This document shows, one piece after another, positions 63,901-64,000 of a stretch of 64,000 nt of DNA. The notes below the pieces were generated by a model, which saw only the letters and a list, made by a program, of their open reading frames with translations, had not been told where the DNA came from and ran no database searches. Where the stretch lies: NCBI GenBank assembly GCA_013399695.1, contig VXAU01000929.1, forward strand, positions 1,096,122 through 1,160,121, given 5' to 3'. Source of the stretch: Formicarius rufipectus (taxonomy: Eukaryota; Chordata; Aves; Passeriformes; Formicariidae). Positions within the stretch are counted from its first letter, which is position 1; every line of letters begins with the position of its first letter. The position numbers and the translations under genes are program-made.

Positions 63901-64000
63901 GTGATGGTGACAAATGTCACATCTCTTTTGAAGACTGTTAAGGCTGTGGAGGATGAAGCTACTCGGGGGACAAGAGCTCTGGAGGCCACCATTGAGTACA
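786..64000 (+). CDS. TLN2: Talin-2 gene, internal part (42 coding exons, 5' and 3' ends outside)
   Basis: Talin-2 is a large cytoplasmic adaptor that links integrin beta tails to F-actin and switches integrins on. The exons read in order: F2 and F3 of the FERM head, the linker with the calpain site, then helical bundles R1 to R11 and the start of R12. The joined exons give one uninterrupted frame of about 1,933 codons, against about 2,540 residues for the whole protein. Choice of paralogue: MDDEVGSGEDLL, AMLDSARDVMEGSAMLIQEA, HFVQSAKEVANST next to CRIASSKTANP, and GTPPDPKGTFVDYQTTVVKY are talin-2 wordings; talin-1 differs at each. All splice junctions are GT-AG. I see no frameshift, stop or missing exon. 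The gene name is known from the family; the match was made from memory without alignment. Confidence 0.98.
2957..3080. repeat. Low-complexity G/T-rich block with short duplication
   Basis: A 20-bp A/G-rich unit at 2957-2976 is repeated almost exactly at 2978-2996. It runs into GGGGTTTTGGGG (2993-3004) and then (GTT)n and (GTTT)n tracts. It is simple-sequence DNA within an intron. Confidence 0.85.
4980..5018. repeat. 15-bp direct repeat, 24 bp apart
   Basis: The 15-mer tttcattgtataggt occurs at 4980-4994 and again at 5004-5018, about 125 bp upstream of exon 2. It is probably a small replication-slippage duplication. Confidence 0.85.
5143..5206 (+). CDS. TLN2: TLN2 exon 2 (F2 subdomain)
   Basis: Encodes about residues 263-284 (LKEFLPKEYTKQRGAEKRIF), a lysine/arginine-rich part of F2 that in talins forms the membrane-orientation patch. 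At 64 nt it is the shortest exon seen. It is preceded by a long T-rich tract (5109-5140). It starts in phase 2 and ends in phase 0. The following intron is 2,136 bp and holds the 24-bp minisatellite at 5847-6014. Confidence 0.97.
5847..6014. repeat. 24-bp minisatellite, seven full copies
   Basis: Units start at 5847, 5871, 5895, 5919, 5943, 5967 and 5991, each exactly 24 bp, with a partial unit after 6014. Core words are ctgaccctg, gtggggctg and tccctg. Because 24 is a multiple of three, frames stay open through the array on both strands, giving a leucine-rich peptide on one and a Gly/Gln/Pro-rich peptide on the other. I treat both as by-products of the repeat. Confidence 0.95.
7343..7447 (+). 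CDS. TLN2: TLN2 exon 3 (F2-F3 junction)
   Basis: Encodes about residues 285-319 (EHKNCGEMSEIEAKVKYVKL, then ARSLRTYGVSFFLVK). It closes F2 and begins the first strands of the PTB-like F3 lobe. Phase 0-0, 35 codons. The next intron is only 472 bp, and a large part of it is a worn 38-bp tandem repeat. Confidence 0.97.
7507..7690. repeat. Degenerate ~38-bp tandem repeat
   Basis: Copies begin with a ctgagaaaatcactaaaat-like word near 7533, 7571, 7609, 7644 and 7683, with spacings of 38, 38, 35 and 39 bp. A weaker partial copy starts near 7507. Each copy ends in a ctggagga-like word. The array fills about 40% of the short intron between exons 3 and 4. Confidence 0.8.
7920..8075 (+). CDS. TLN2: TLN2 exon 4 (F3, integrin-binding)
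   Basis: Encodes about residues 320-371 (EKMKGKNKLVPRLLG through TTVKRWAASPKSFTL). This is the core of F3, the PTB fold that binds the NPxY motif of integrin beta tails and PIP kinase type I gamma. The RW pair corresponds to talin-1 R358/W359, known to be needed for integrin binding, and is intact. Phase 0-0, 52 codons. The following intron is 840 bp; I see no repeat in it. Confidence 0.98.
8916..9017 (+). CDS. TLN2: TLN2 exon 5 (F3 C-terminal helix)
   Basis: Encodes about residues 372-405 (DFGEYQESYYSVQTTEGEQI then SQLIAGYIDIILKK): the last F3 strands and the C-terminal helix, which packs near the membrane-proximal part of the integrin tail. Phase 0-0. The following intron is 2,128 bp; it holds a perfect 10-bp inverted repeat at 9971-9999 and is otherwise unremarkable. 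Confidence 0.98.
9971..9999. repeat. Perfect 10-bp inverted repeat (hairpin)
   Basis: TGACAGCCCC at 9971-9980 and its exact reverse complement at 9990-9999 flank a 9-nt loop (ttttgctct). An AATAAA word follows at about 10010. Its role is unknown. Confidence 0.8.
11146..11222 (+). CDS. TLN2: TLN2 exon 6 (head-rod linker, part 1)
   Basis: Encodes about residues 406-431 (KQSKDRFGLEGDEESTMLEE then SVSPKK), an acidic and serine-containing disordered segment between head and rod. It ends in phase 2 (AA), and exon 7 supplies the G of the lysine codon. The following intron is 1,612 bp; only the short 15-bp triplication near its end stands out. Confidence 0.97.
12678..12722. repeat. 15-bp tandem repeat, three perfect copies
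   Basis: The unit ctggggagggaacag starts at 12678, 12693 and 12708, ending 112 bp before exon 7. It is a young, probably polymorphic, short minisatellite. Confidence 0.9.
12835..13015 (+). CDS. TLN2: TLN2 exon 7 (linker with calpain site, start of R1)
   Basis: Encodes about residues 431-491, from STILQQQFSR to GQMHRGHMPPL. Talin-1 is cut by calpain between two glutamines of the equivalent VLQQQY motif, and the LQQQ run is kept here, so cleavage is a fair inference. The rest is Ser/Pro/Gln-rich linker ending just before the first rod helix. The exon is GC- and CpG-rich. It starts in phase 2 and ends in phase 0. The next intron (1,774 bp) holds a CR1 fragment, an LTR remnant and a 42-bp minisatellite. 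Confidence 0.97.
13165..13407 (+). mobile_element. CR1 LINE 3' fragment (plus orientation)
   Basis: This stretch has the well-known avian CR1 3' wording: aggttcaggttgggtatcag, then gaagaaattctttacagaga, ggttggacttgatggtctcg, and ends in repeated gattctgtgattctatgatt. Only the 3' tail remains. The left boundary is approximate. Confidence 0.92.
13637..14340 (-). mobile_element. Probable worn ERV LTR remnant, antisense to TLN2
   Basis: Phrases such as ggattgaccttggctccttg, gagataaagacagggagatc and ggggaaattaatttattatc resemble an old LTR family widespread in bird genomes. On the minus strand the last phrase carries an AATAAA signal. The right half is disrupted by the 42-bp minisatellite. The family call is from memory and the edges are uncertain. 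Confidence 0.5.
14087..14222. repeat. 42-bp minisatellite, 3.2 copies
   Basis: Units start at 14087, 14129 and 14171, with a partial fourth at 14213. The core words are gtgccctccccgaggtgcca and ctgggctcagct. Copies differ at only a few bases, so the expansion is fairly recent, and it lies within the LTR-like remnant. Confidence 0.93.
14790..14903 (+). CDS. TLN2: TLN2 exon 8 (R1)
   Basis: Encodes about residues 492-529 (TSAQQALMGTINTSMHAVQQ and on to LPPLGQDM), the first helix of rod bundle R1, of I/LWEQ-like alanine-rich character. Phase 0-0, 38 codons. The following intron is 631 bp with nothing I recognise. Confidence 0.98.
15535..15643 (+). CDS. TLN2: TLN2 exon 9 (R1)
   Basis: Encodes about residues 530-565 (ASRVWVQNKVDESKHEIHSQ then VDAITAGTASVVNLTA), the second R1 helix. 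It ends in phase 1. The splice G joins GG of exon 10 to make glycine. The following intron is 669 bp and I see no repeat in it. Confidence 0.98.
16313..16521 (+). CDS. TLN2: TLN2 exon 10 (R1, with vinculin-binding helix VBS1)
   Basis: Encodes about residues 566-635 (GDPVDTDYTAVGCAITTISS through SDLLKAVQPTSGE). The helix LLKAARTLAGAVSDLLKAV is the counterpart of talin-1 VBS1 (helix 4), which binds the vinculin head once the bundle is unfolded by force. Starts in phase 1, ends in phase 0. The following 782-bp intron holds nothing I recognise. Confidence 0.98.
17304..17402 (+). CDS. TLN2: TLN2 exon 11 (R1-R2)
   Basis: Encodes about residues 636-668 (PRQTVLTAAGSIGQASGELL then RQIGENETDERFQ), the fifth rod helix that closes R1. 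Phase 0-0, 33 codons. The following 1,640-bp intron is AT-rich with no recognised element. Confidence 0.98.
19043..19210 (+). CDS. TLN2: TLN2 exon 12 (R2)
   Basis: Encodes about residues 669-724 (DVLMSLAKAVANAAAMLVLK through ALSTSQLVACAK), two helices of R2 including a helix known in talin-1 as a vinculin-binding one (helix 6). GC-rich. Phase 0-0. The next intron is the shortest in the window at 114 bp; that is a multiple of three, but it contains an in-frame TGA (ends 19297), so retention would truncate the protein. Confidence 0.98.
19325..19619 (+). CDS. TLN2: TLN2 exon 13 (R2-R3)
   Basis: Encodes about residues 725-822, from VVSPTISSPVCQEQLIEAGK to ATDTIMCVTESIFSSMGDAG. At 295 nt it is the longest exon seen. 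It completes R2 and starts R3. The threonine of DQATDTI corresponds to one of the four buried threonines that make R3 the first bundle to unfold under force. GC- and CpG-rich. It ends in phase 1. The next intron (2,752 bp) holds the LTR at 19872-20326. Confidence 0.98.
19872..20326 (-). mobile_element. Solo LTR (endogenous retrovirus), antisense to TLN2
   Basis: The block opens with TGTGGTAG and closes with CCACCACA, giving TG...CA ends with short inverted repeats; on the minus strand it starts TGTGGTGGTTTGATTTTAGG. A minus-strand TATA-like ATATAAGAAGG lies near 20230. It contains a (TA)n/(TATG)n tract at about 20020-20045. I see no matching target-site duplication and no coding part. The length is about 455 bp. 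Confidence 0.75.
22372..22538 (+). CDS. TLN2: TLN2 exon 14 (R3, vinculin-binding helix VBS2)
   Basis: Encodes about residues 823-878 (EMVRQARVLAQATSDLVNAM through LADSTARMVEAAK). The helix NSKKLLAAAKLLADSTARMV matches talin-1 VBS2 (helix 12). Two more threonines of the R3 threonine belt, in QATSDL and ADSTARM, are present. R3 also binds RIAM in talin-1. Starts in phase 1, ends in phase 0. The following 1,474-bp intron holds the LTR-like block at 22790-23120. Confidence 0.98.
22790..23120 (-). mobile_element. LTR-like block, antisense to TLN2
   Basis: Read on the minus strand, a TATA box (GTATAAAAACCC, plus 22911-22922) is followed about 20 bp later by AATAAA (plus 22894-22899), the compact promoter/poly(A) layout of a retroviral LTR. 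The ends and target duplication are not resolved, and no coding part is seen. Confidence 0.6.
24013..24141 (+). CDS. TLN2: TLN2 exon 15 (R3-R4)
   Basis: Encodes about residues 879-921 (GAAANPENEDQQQRLREAAE then GLRVATNAAAQNAIKKKIVN). VATNAA holds the fourth R3 belt threonine. Phase 0-0. The donor is G|gttgga, weaker than most in this gene. The following 1,430-bp intron shows no recognised element. Confidence 0.98.
25572..25685 (+). CDS. TLN2: TLN2 exon 16 (R4)
   Basis: Encodes about residues 922-959 (IAAKQAAAAATQTIAASQNA then AVSNKNTAAHQQLVQSCK), an alanine-rich R4 helix, within actin-binding site 2 (R4-R8). As I recall, human talin-2 starts this exon with V rather than I. Phase 0-0. The next intron is 2,088 bp and contains the TG/GC-rich minisatellite at 26030-26395. 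Confidence 0.98.
26030..26395. repeat. TG/CG-rich minisatellite, mixed 20-26 bp units
   Basis: Units of the type gtgttggggctgtgcgtgcgc (with the junction adjusted, 21 bp) alternate with longer units carrying extra TG pairs or ctctgtgtg. The most regular part is at about 26200-26270. The long alternating purine-pyrimidine runs are of the kind that can adopt Z-DNA. Many frames are open through it in both directions, an artefact of the repeat. Confidence 0.93.
27774..27887 (+). CDS. TLN2: TLN2 exon 17 (R4)
   Basis: Encodes about residues 960-997 (NVADHIPQLVQGVRGSQAQA then EDLSAQLALINSSQNFLQ). As I recall, human talin-2 has A where this has N at the first codon, and I where this has N in LINSS. 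Phase 0-0. The following 1,258-bp intron has no recognised element. Confidence 0.98.
29146..29280 (+). CDS. TLN2: TLN2 exon 18 (R4)
   Basis: Encodes about residues 998-1042 (PGSKMVASAKAAVPTVTDQA through LAELRTASQK), the last helices of R4. Phase 0-0, 45 codons. The following 862-bp intron ends in a plain pyrimidine-poor acceptor (gtttgtggacag) and has no recognised element. Confidence 0.98.
30143..30271 (+). CDS. TLN2: TLN2 exon 19 (R4-R5)
   Basis: Encodes about residues 1043-1085 (AHEACGPMEIDSALNTVQTL through QLKPLPGET), opening R5. Phase 0-0. The frame stays open about 60 bp into the following 630-bp intron. That intron also has GGGGGTTTTGGGG at 30803-30815. Confidence 0.98.
30902..31004 (+). 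CDS. TLN2: TLN2 exon 20 (R5)
   Basis: Encodes about residues 1086-1119 (LEKCTQDLGSTSKAVGSSMA then QLLTCAAQGNEHYT). It ends in phase 1, and G plus GA of exon 21 gives glycine. The following intron is 1,579 bp; two ATTGCATCA words lie 51 bp apart at 31750 and 31801. Confidence 0.98.
31748..31811. repeat. Paired 13-bp direct repeat containing ATTGCATCA
   Basis: The 13-mer taattgcatcagg occurs at 31748-31760 (allowing for the shared start) and 31799-31811, 51 bp apart. On the minus strand each reads TGATGCAAT, which fits the known C/EBP-ATF composite element. Function in an intron is unproven. Confidence 0.5.
32584..32792 (+). CDS. TLN2: TLN2 exon 21 (R5)
   Basis: Encodes about residues 1120-1189 (VAARETAQALKTLAQAARGV through PGDADSQQRLAQ). 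The words AHAMLDSARDVMEGSAMLIQ clearly mark talin-2 rather than talin-1. Starts in phase 1, ends in phase 0. The following 791-bp intron shows no recognised element. Confidence 0.98.
33584..33703 (+). CDS. TLN2: TLN2 exon 22 (R5-R6)
   Basis: Encodes about residues 1190-1229 (VAKAVSHSLNNCVNCLPGQK then DVDVALKSIGESSKKLLVDS). The NNCVNCLPGQKDVD loop is a talin-2 signature. Phase 0-0. The following intron is 866 bp, with GGGGTTTTGGGGGG followed by a T run at 33936-33959. Confidence 0.98.
34570..34767 (+). CDS. TLN2: TLN2 exon 23 (R6)
   Basis: Encodes about residues 1230-1295 (LPPSSKSFQEAQSELNQAAA through FDEFLDAGIEMAGQAQ), most of R6 with its acidic DDFDEFLD turn. Phase 0-0, 66 codons. The following 2,015-bp intron has no recognised element. 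Confidence 0.98.
36783..36922 (+). CDS. TLN2: TLN2 exon 24 (R6-R7)
   Basis: Encodes about residues 1296-1342 (TKEDQIQVIGNLKSISMASS through AKNLLAAAAR). It ends in phase 2 (AG), completed by A of exon 25 to arginine. The following 2,423-bp intron has an A-rich run at 37439-37460 and no recognised mobile element. Confidence 0.98.
37439..37460. repeat. Poly(A)-rich tract
   Basis: A run of nearly pure A lies at 37439-37460. There is no recognisable retroposed sequence on its left, so I read it as simple sequence. Confidence 0.7.
39346..39439 (+). CDS. TLN2: TLN2 exon 25 (R7)
   Basis: Encodes about residues 1342-1373 (AVTESINQLITLCTQQAPGQ then KECDNALRELE), the start of R7. Starts in phase 2, ends in phase 0. 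The following intron is 3,997 bp, the second longest here, and carries two LTR-like blocks at 41030-42470. Confidence 0.98.
41030..41640 (+). mobile_element. LTR-like block in TLN2 sense orientation
   Basis: A repeated A/T-rich tgcttatttt- type start is followed by a long U3-like part, a TATA-like tgcataaaag at about 41510-41519, and AATAAA at 41610-41615 within gcctggaataaacgtccctc. This matches the promoter and poly(A) layout of an avian LTR. The exact ends and target duplication are unresolved, and no viral gene is present. Confidence 0.6.
41640..42470 (-). mobile_element. LTR-like block, antisense to TLN2
   Basis: On the minus strand a clear TATA box (TATATAAGCAGAGC, plus strand about 41895-41910) is followed by a GC-rich leader-like part and then the wording GAGTGACTCGGTCATTCCGG (near 41795-41815). 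That is the layout of U3-R-U5. It abuts the sense LTR block head to head at its downstream end. The edges are uncertain. Confidence 0.55.
43437..43526 (+). CDS. TLN2: TLN2 exon 26 (R7)
   Basis: Encodes about residues 1374-1403 (TVKGMLDNPNEPVSDLSYFD then CIEGVMENSK). Phase 0-0, 30 codons. The following intron is 1,163 bp and ends with a duplicated copy of its own splice acceptor (see 44643-44716). Confidence 0.98.
44643..44716 (+). repeat. 37-bp tandem duplication across the exon 27 acceptor
   Basis: The 19-mer aatttctgaggttcttgga is at 44643-44661 and again at 44680-44698, 37 bp apart, with similarity continuing (ccatcaac against gaatcaat). The second copy contains the AG (44688-44689) and the first codons of exon 27. 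The first copy carries an identical AG at 44651-44652. Confidence 0.92.
44690..44812 (+). CDS. TLN2: TLN2 exon 27 (R7, KANK-contact region)
   Basis: Encodes about residues 1404-1444 (VLGESMAGISQNAKTGDLLV then FGECVGVASKALCGLTEAAA). The glycine of VLGE corresponds to talin-1 G1404, needed for KANK binding. As I recall, human has LPAF where this has LLVF. The start at 44690 rather than 44653 is chosen because only it continues with the conserved GESMAG; the upstream acceptor reaches a stop within 12 codons. Phase 0-0. The following 1,234-bp intron shows no recognised element. Confidence 0.97.
46047..46190 (+). CDS. TLN2: TLN2 exon 28 (R7-R8)
   Basis: Encodes about residues 1445-1492 (AAYLVGISDPNSQAGQQGLV through CQNLVDPASSPSQ), entering R8, the four-helix bundle inserted into R7. 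Phase 0-0. The donor is G|gtgatt, on the weak side. The next intron is only 145 bp and is open in frame throughout; retention would shift the frame of exon 29 and end at about 46533. Confidence 0.98.
46336..46497 (+). CDS. TLN2: TLN2 exon 29 (R8)
   Basis: Encodes about residues 1493-1546 (VLSAATIVAKHTSALCNACR through STANLVKTIK). R8 is the docking bundle for LD motifs of DLC1 and for RIAM in talin-1, and holds a vinculin-binding helix; the basic residues of AKRHFVQSAKEVANS are kept. Phase 0-0. The following 1,094-bp intron shows nothing recognised. Confidence 0.98.
47592..47732 (+). CDS. TLN2: TLN2 exon 30 (R8-R7)
   Basis: Encodes about residues 1547-1593 (ALDGDFSEENRSKCRTATAP through FVSIPAQISTE), the last R8 helix and return to R7. 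Phase 0-0. The following 1,050-bp intron holds a 13-bp tandem repeat at 48294-48325. Confidence 0.98.
48294..48325. repeat. 13-bp tandem repeat, about 2.4 copies
   Basis: tccaggtgtgtcc occurs at 48294-48306 and 48307-48319, with a partial third copy. It is a minor intronic repeat. Confidence 0.85.
48783..48964 (+). CDS. TLN2: TLN2 exon 31 (R7)
   Basis: Encodes about residues 1594-1654 (GSRAQEPILVSAKTMLESSS through SDSIKSLITSI). The tryptophan in DPPTWSVLAG corresponds to talin-1 W1630, part of the KANK-binding face of R7. It ends in phase 2 (AG), completed to arginine by exon 32. The following 1,045-bp intron shows nothing recognised. Confidence 0.98.
50010..50142 (+). CDS. TLN2: TLN2 exon 32 (R7-R9)
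   Basis: Encodes about residues 1654-1698 (DKAPGQRECDFSIDGINRCI then RDIEQASLAAVSQSLATRDD). It opens R9, the bundle that in talin-1 folds back on F3 and hides the integrin site. Starts in phase 2, ends in phase 0. The following 2,074-bp intron holds the complete solo LTR at 50209-50884. Confidence 0.98.
50209..50884 (-). mobile_element. Complete solo LTR with 5-bp target duplication, antisense to TLN2
   Basis: The block runs from TGTGCTAG to CCAGGACA, so on its own (minus) strand it begins TGTCCTGGTTTTAGTAGCCA and ends in CA. It is flanked by gaggg on both sides (50204-50208 and 50885-50889), a 5-bp target duplication typical of class III (ERVL-type) elements. ATTAAA near plus 50285 could be the poly(A) signal. 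It is 676 bp with no viral gene, so it is the product of LTR-LTR recombination. Confidence 0.85.
52217..52318 (+). CDS. TLN2: TLN2 exon 33 (R9)
   Basis: Encodes about residues 1699-1732 (ALQEQLTSVVQEIGHLIDPI then ATAARGEAAQLGHK). In talin-1 the matching R9 face contacts F3 in the autoinhibited form. Phase 0-0. The following 513-bp intron shows nothing recognised. Confidence 0.98.
52832..53002 (+). CDS. TLN2: TLN2 exon 34 (R9)
   Basis: Encodes about residues 1733-1789 (VTQLASYFEPLVLAAVGVAS through MLYAAKEGGGNPK). The E of SYFEPL corresponds to the talin-1 residue E1770 region that holds the head in the closed state. Phase 0-0, 57 codons. The following 623-bp intron shows nothing recognised. 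Confidence 0.98.
53626..53772 (+). CDS. TLN2: TLN2 exon 35 (R9-R10)
   Basis: Encodes about residues 1790-1838 (ASHTHDAITEAAQLMKEAVD through MVDSIAEAMTK), ending R9 and entering R10. Phase 0-0. GC- and CpG-rich compared with its introns. The following 852-bp intron shows nothing recognised. Confidence 0.98.
54625..54726 (+). CDS. TLN2: TLN2 exon 36 (R10)
   Basis: Encodes about residues 1839-1872 (LDEGTPPDPKGTFVDYQTTV then VKYSKAIAVTAQEM). Phase 0-0, 34 codons. The following 1,665-bp intron holds a minus-strand CR1 fragment and, at its very end, the TC microsatellite that forms the acceptor tract of exon 37. Confidence 0.98.
55560..55853 (-). mobile_element. CR1 LINE 3' fragment (minus orientation)
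   Basis: The plus strand reads cagaatcaatcaggttggaa, then aagacccctgagatcgtgga, and later tgaagagcttcttcctgatg and tgtcctcctatcctattgct, all standard CR1 wording in reverse. Only the 3' end remains, in a fairly well-preserved copy. Confidence 0.92.
56335..56372. repeat. (TC)n microsatellite forming the exon 37 polypyrimidine tract
   Basis: Three copies of a 10-bp tttctctctc-like unit make a nearly pure TC tract that ends 19 bp before the exon 37 acceptor AG (56390-56391). A branch-point-like TATTAAC lies at about 56311-56317. Confidence 0.9.
56392..56511 (+). CDS. TLN2: TLN2 exon 37 (R10)
   Basis: Encodes about residues 1873-1912 (MTKSVTNPEELGGLASQMTT then DYGHLALQGRLAAATAEPEE). Phase 0-0, so skipping would remove 40 residues without a frameshift. 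The donor G|gtctgc has C at +3 and is the weakest in the window. The frame stays open past it to 56916. The following 1,384-bp intron shows nothing else recognised. Confidence 0.97.
57896..58042 (+). CDS. TLN2: TLN2 exon 38 (R10, start of VBS3 helix)
   Basis: Encodes about residues 1913-1961 (IGFQIRTRVQELGHGCIFLV through YTKRELIECARAVTEK). YTKRELIECARAVTEK begins the helix that in talin-1 is VBS3, bound by vinculin. Phase 0-0, so this helix is split between exons 38 and 39. The following 718-bp intron shows nothing recognised. Confidence 0.98.
58761..58927 (+). CDS. TLN2: TLN2 exon 39 (R10-R11)
   Basis: Encodes about residues 1962-2017 (VSLVLSALQAGNKGTQACIT through NAENNESFADH). It completes the VBS3 helix and starts R11, the second integrin-binding site (IBS2) region. 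It ends in phase 2 (AG). The following 1,443-bp intron holds a T-run at 59200-59218. Confidence 0.98.
60371..60554 (+). CDS. TLN2: TLN2 exon 40 (R11)
   Basis: Encodes about residues 2017-2078 (ENILKTAKALVEDTKLLVSG through LGSDDPETQ), the middle of R11. Starts in phase 2, ends in phase 0. The following 1,889-bp intron holds a T-run at 61203-61222 and a worn CR1 piece at 62075-62215. Confidence 0.98.
61203..61222. repeat. Poly(T) tract
   Basis: A run of about 20 T in an otherwise unremarkable intron. A similar run is at 59200-59218. Confidence 0.8.
62075..62215 (-). mobile_element. Old CR1 fragment (minus orientation)
   Basis: The words tgtggcacccagaactgcac and cttgaggagaggctgcccca on the plus strand match the reverse of an internal 3' part of CR1 elements. 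It is much degraded and has neither the terminal repeat nor clear ends. Confidence 0.65.
62444..62569 (+). CDS. TLN2: TLN2 exon 41 (R11)
   Basis: Encodes about residues 2079-2120 (VVLINAIKDVAKALSDLIGA through SMYQLKGAAK), part of the IBS2 region of R11. Phase 0-0. The following 1,331-bp intron shows nothing recognised. Confidence 0.98.
63901..64000 (+). CDS. TLN2: TLN2 exon 42, cut by the window edge (R11-R12)
   Basis: Encodes from about residue 2121 (VMVTNVTSLLKTVKAVEDEA then TRGTRALEATIEY). It runs off the window after 33 codons plus one base. The remainder of the gene (R12, R13 with the C-terminal actin site, dimerisation helix, 3' UTR) lies downstream. Confidence 0.97.
   Translation, partial: MMVTNVTSLLKTVKAVEDEATRGTRALEATIEY

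Noticed and set aside
1..64000. miR-190a, which is hosted by a TLN2 intron in mammals
   Set aside because: I searched by eye for the mature sequence start tgatatgtttgatat and its star strand. The nearest hits (8365, 51244) diverge after a few bases. In mammals it lies nearer the 3' end of the gene, so it is probably downstream of this window.
786..64000. Talin-1 (TLN1) as the identity
   Set aside because: The protein wording follows talin-2 wherever the paralogues differ, for example MDDEVGSGEDLL, the R5 segment with MEGSAMLIQEA, and GTPPDPKGTF.

Overview
The window is a stretch of one large vertebrate gene read on the plus strand: talin-2 (TLN2), the paralogue of the focal-adhesion adaptor talin-1. 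I can place 42 consecutive coding exons (41 complete, the last cut by the window edge) between 786 and 64000. Every exon has an AG acceptor and, where visible, a GT donor, and all 41 joins keep one open frame. Together they encode about 1,933 residues, matching roughly residues 221 to 2153 of the ~2,540-residue protein. The first exons (F0, F1, start of F2) and the last ones (most of R12, R13, dimerisation helix), the promoter and the UTRs lie outside. Residue numbers below are counted from remembered human TLN2 and are approximate.

Organism: the compact introns (114 bp to 4.2 kb) and the CR1 LINE pieces with the bird-type ATTCTATGATTC-like 3' end point to a bird. Several solo LTRs of kinds common in songbirds suggest a passerine, which is inference.

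Layout: 1-785 is the end of an intron. Exons 1-5 (786-9017) encode F2 and the integrin-binding F3 of the FERM head. Exons 6-7 (11146-13015) encode the flexible linker with the calpain site. Exons 8-15 (14790-24141) encode rod bundles R1-R3. Exons 16-25 (25572-39439) encode R4-R6. Exons 26-32 (43437-50142) encode R7 with R8 looped out of it. Exons 33-42 (52217-64000) encode R9-R11 and the start of R12. Most introns begin and end in phase 0, and the eight that do not each lie between two exons whose lengths compensate.

Introns hold the non-coding content. Seen are two clear and one worn CR1 fragment; a 676-bp solo LTR with TG/CA ends and a 5-bp target duplication (50209-50884); further LTR-like blocks at 19872-20326, 22790-23120, 41030-41640 and 41640-42470; a worn LTR remnant at 13637-14340; and minisatellites of 24, 42, 38, 21 and 15 bp. 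No second protein gene, RNA gene or CRISPR array is visible, and I found no undescribed multi-gene system. The observations most worth checking concern splicing: a duplicated acceptor in front of exon 27, and exon 37, which has a microsatellite acceptor tract, a weak donor and a long open read-through.
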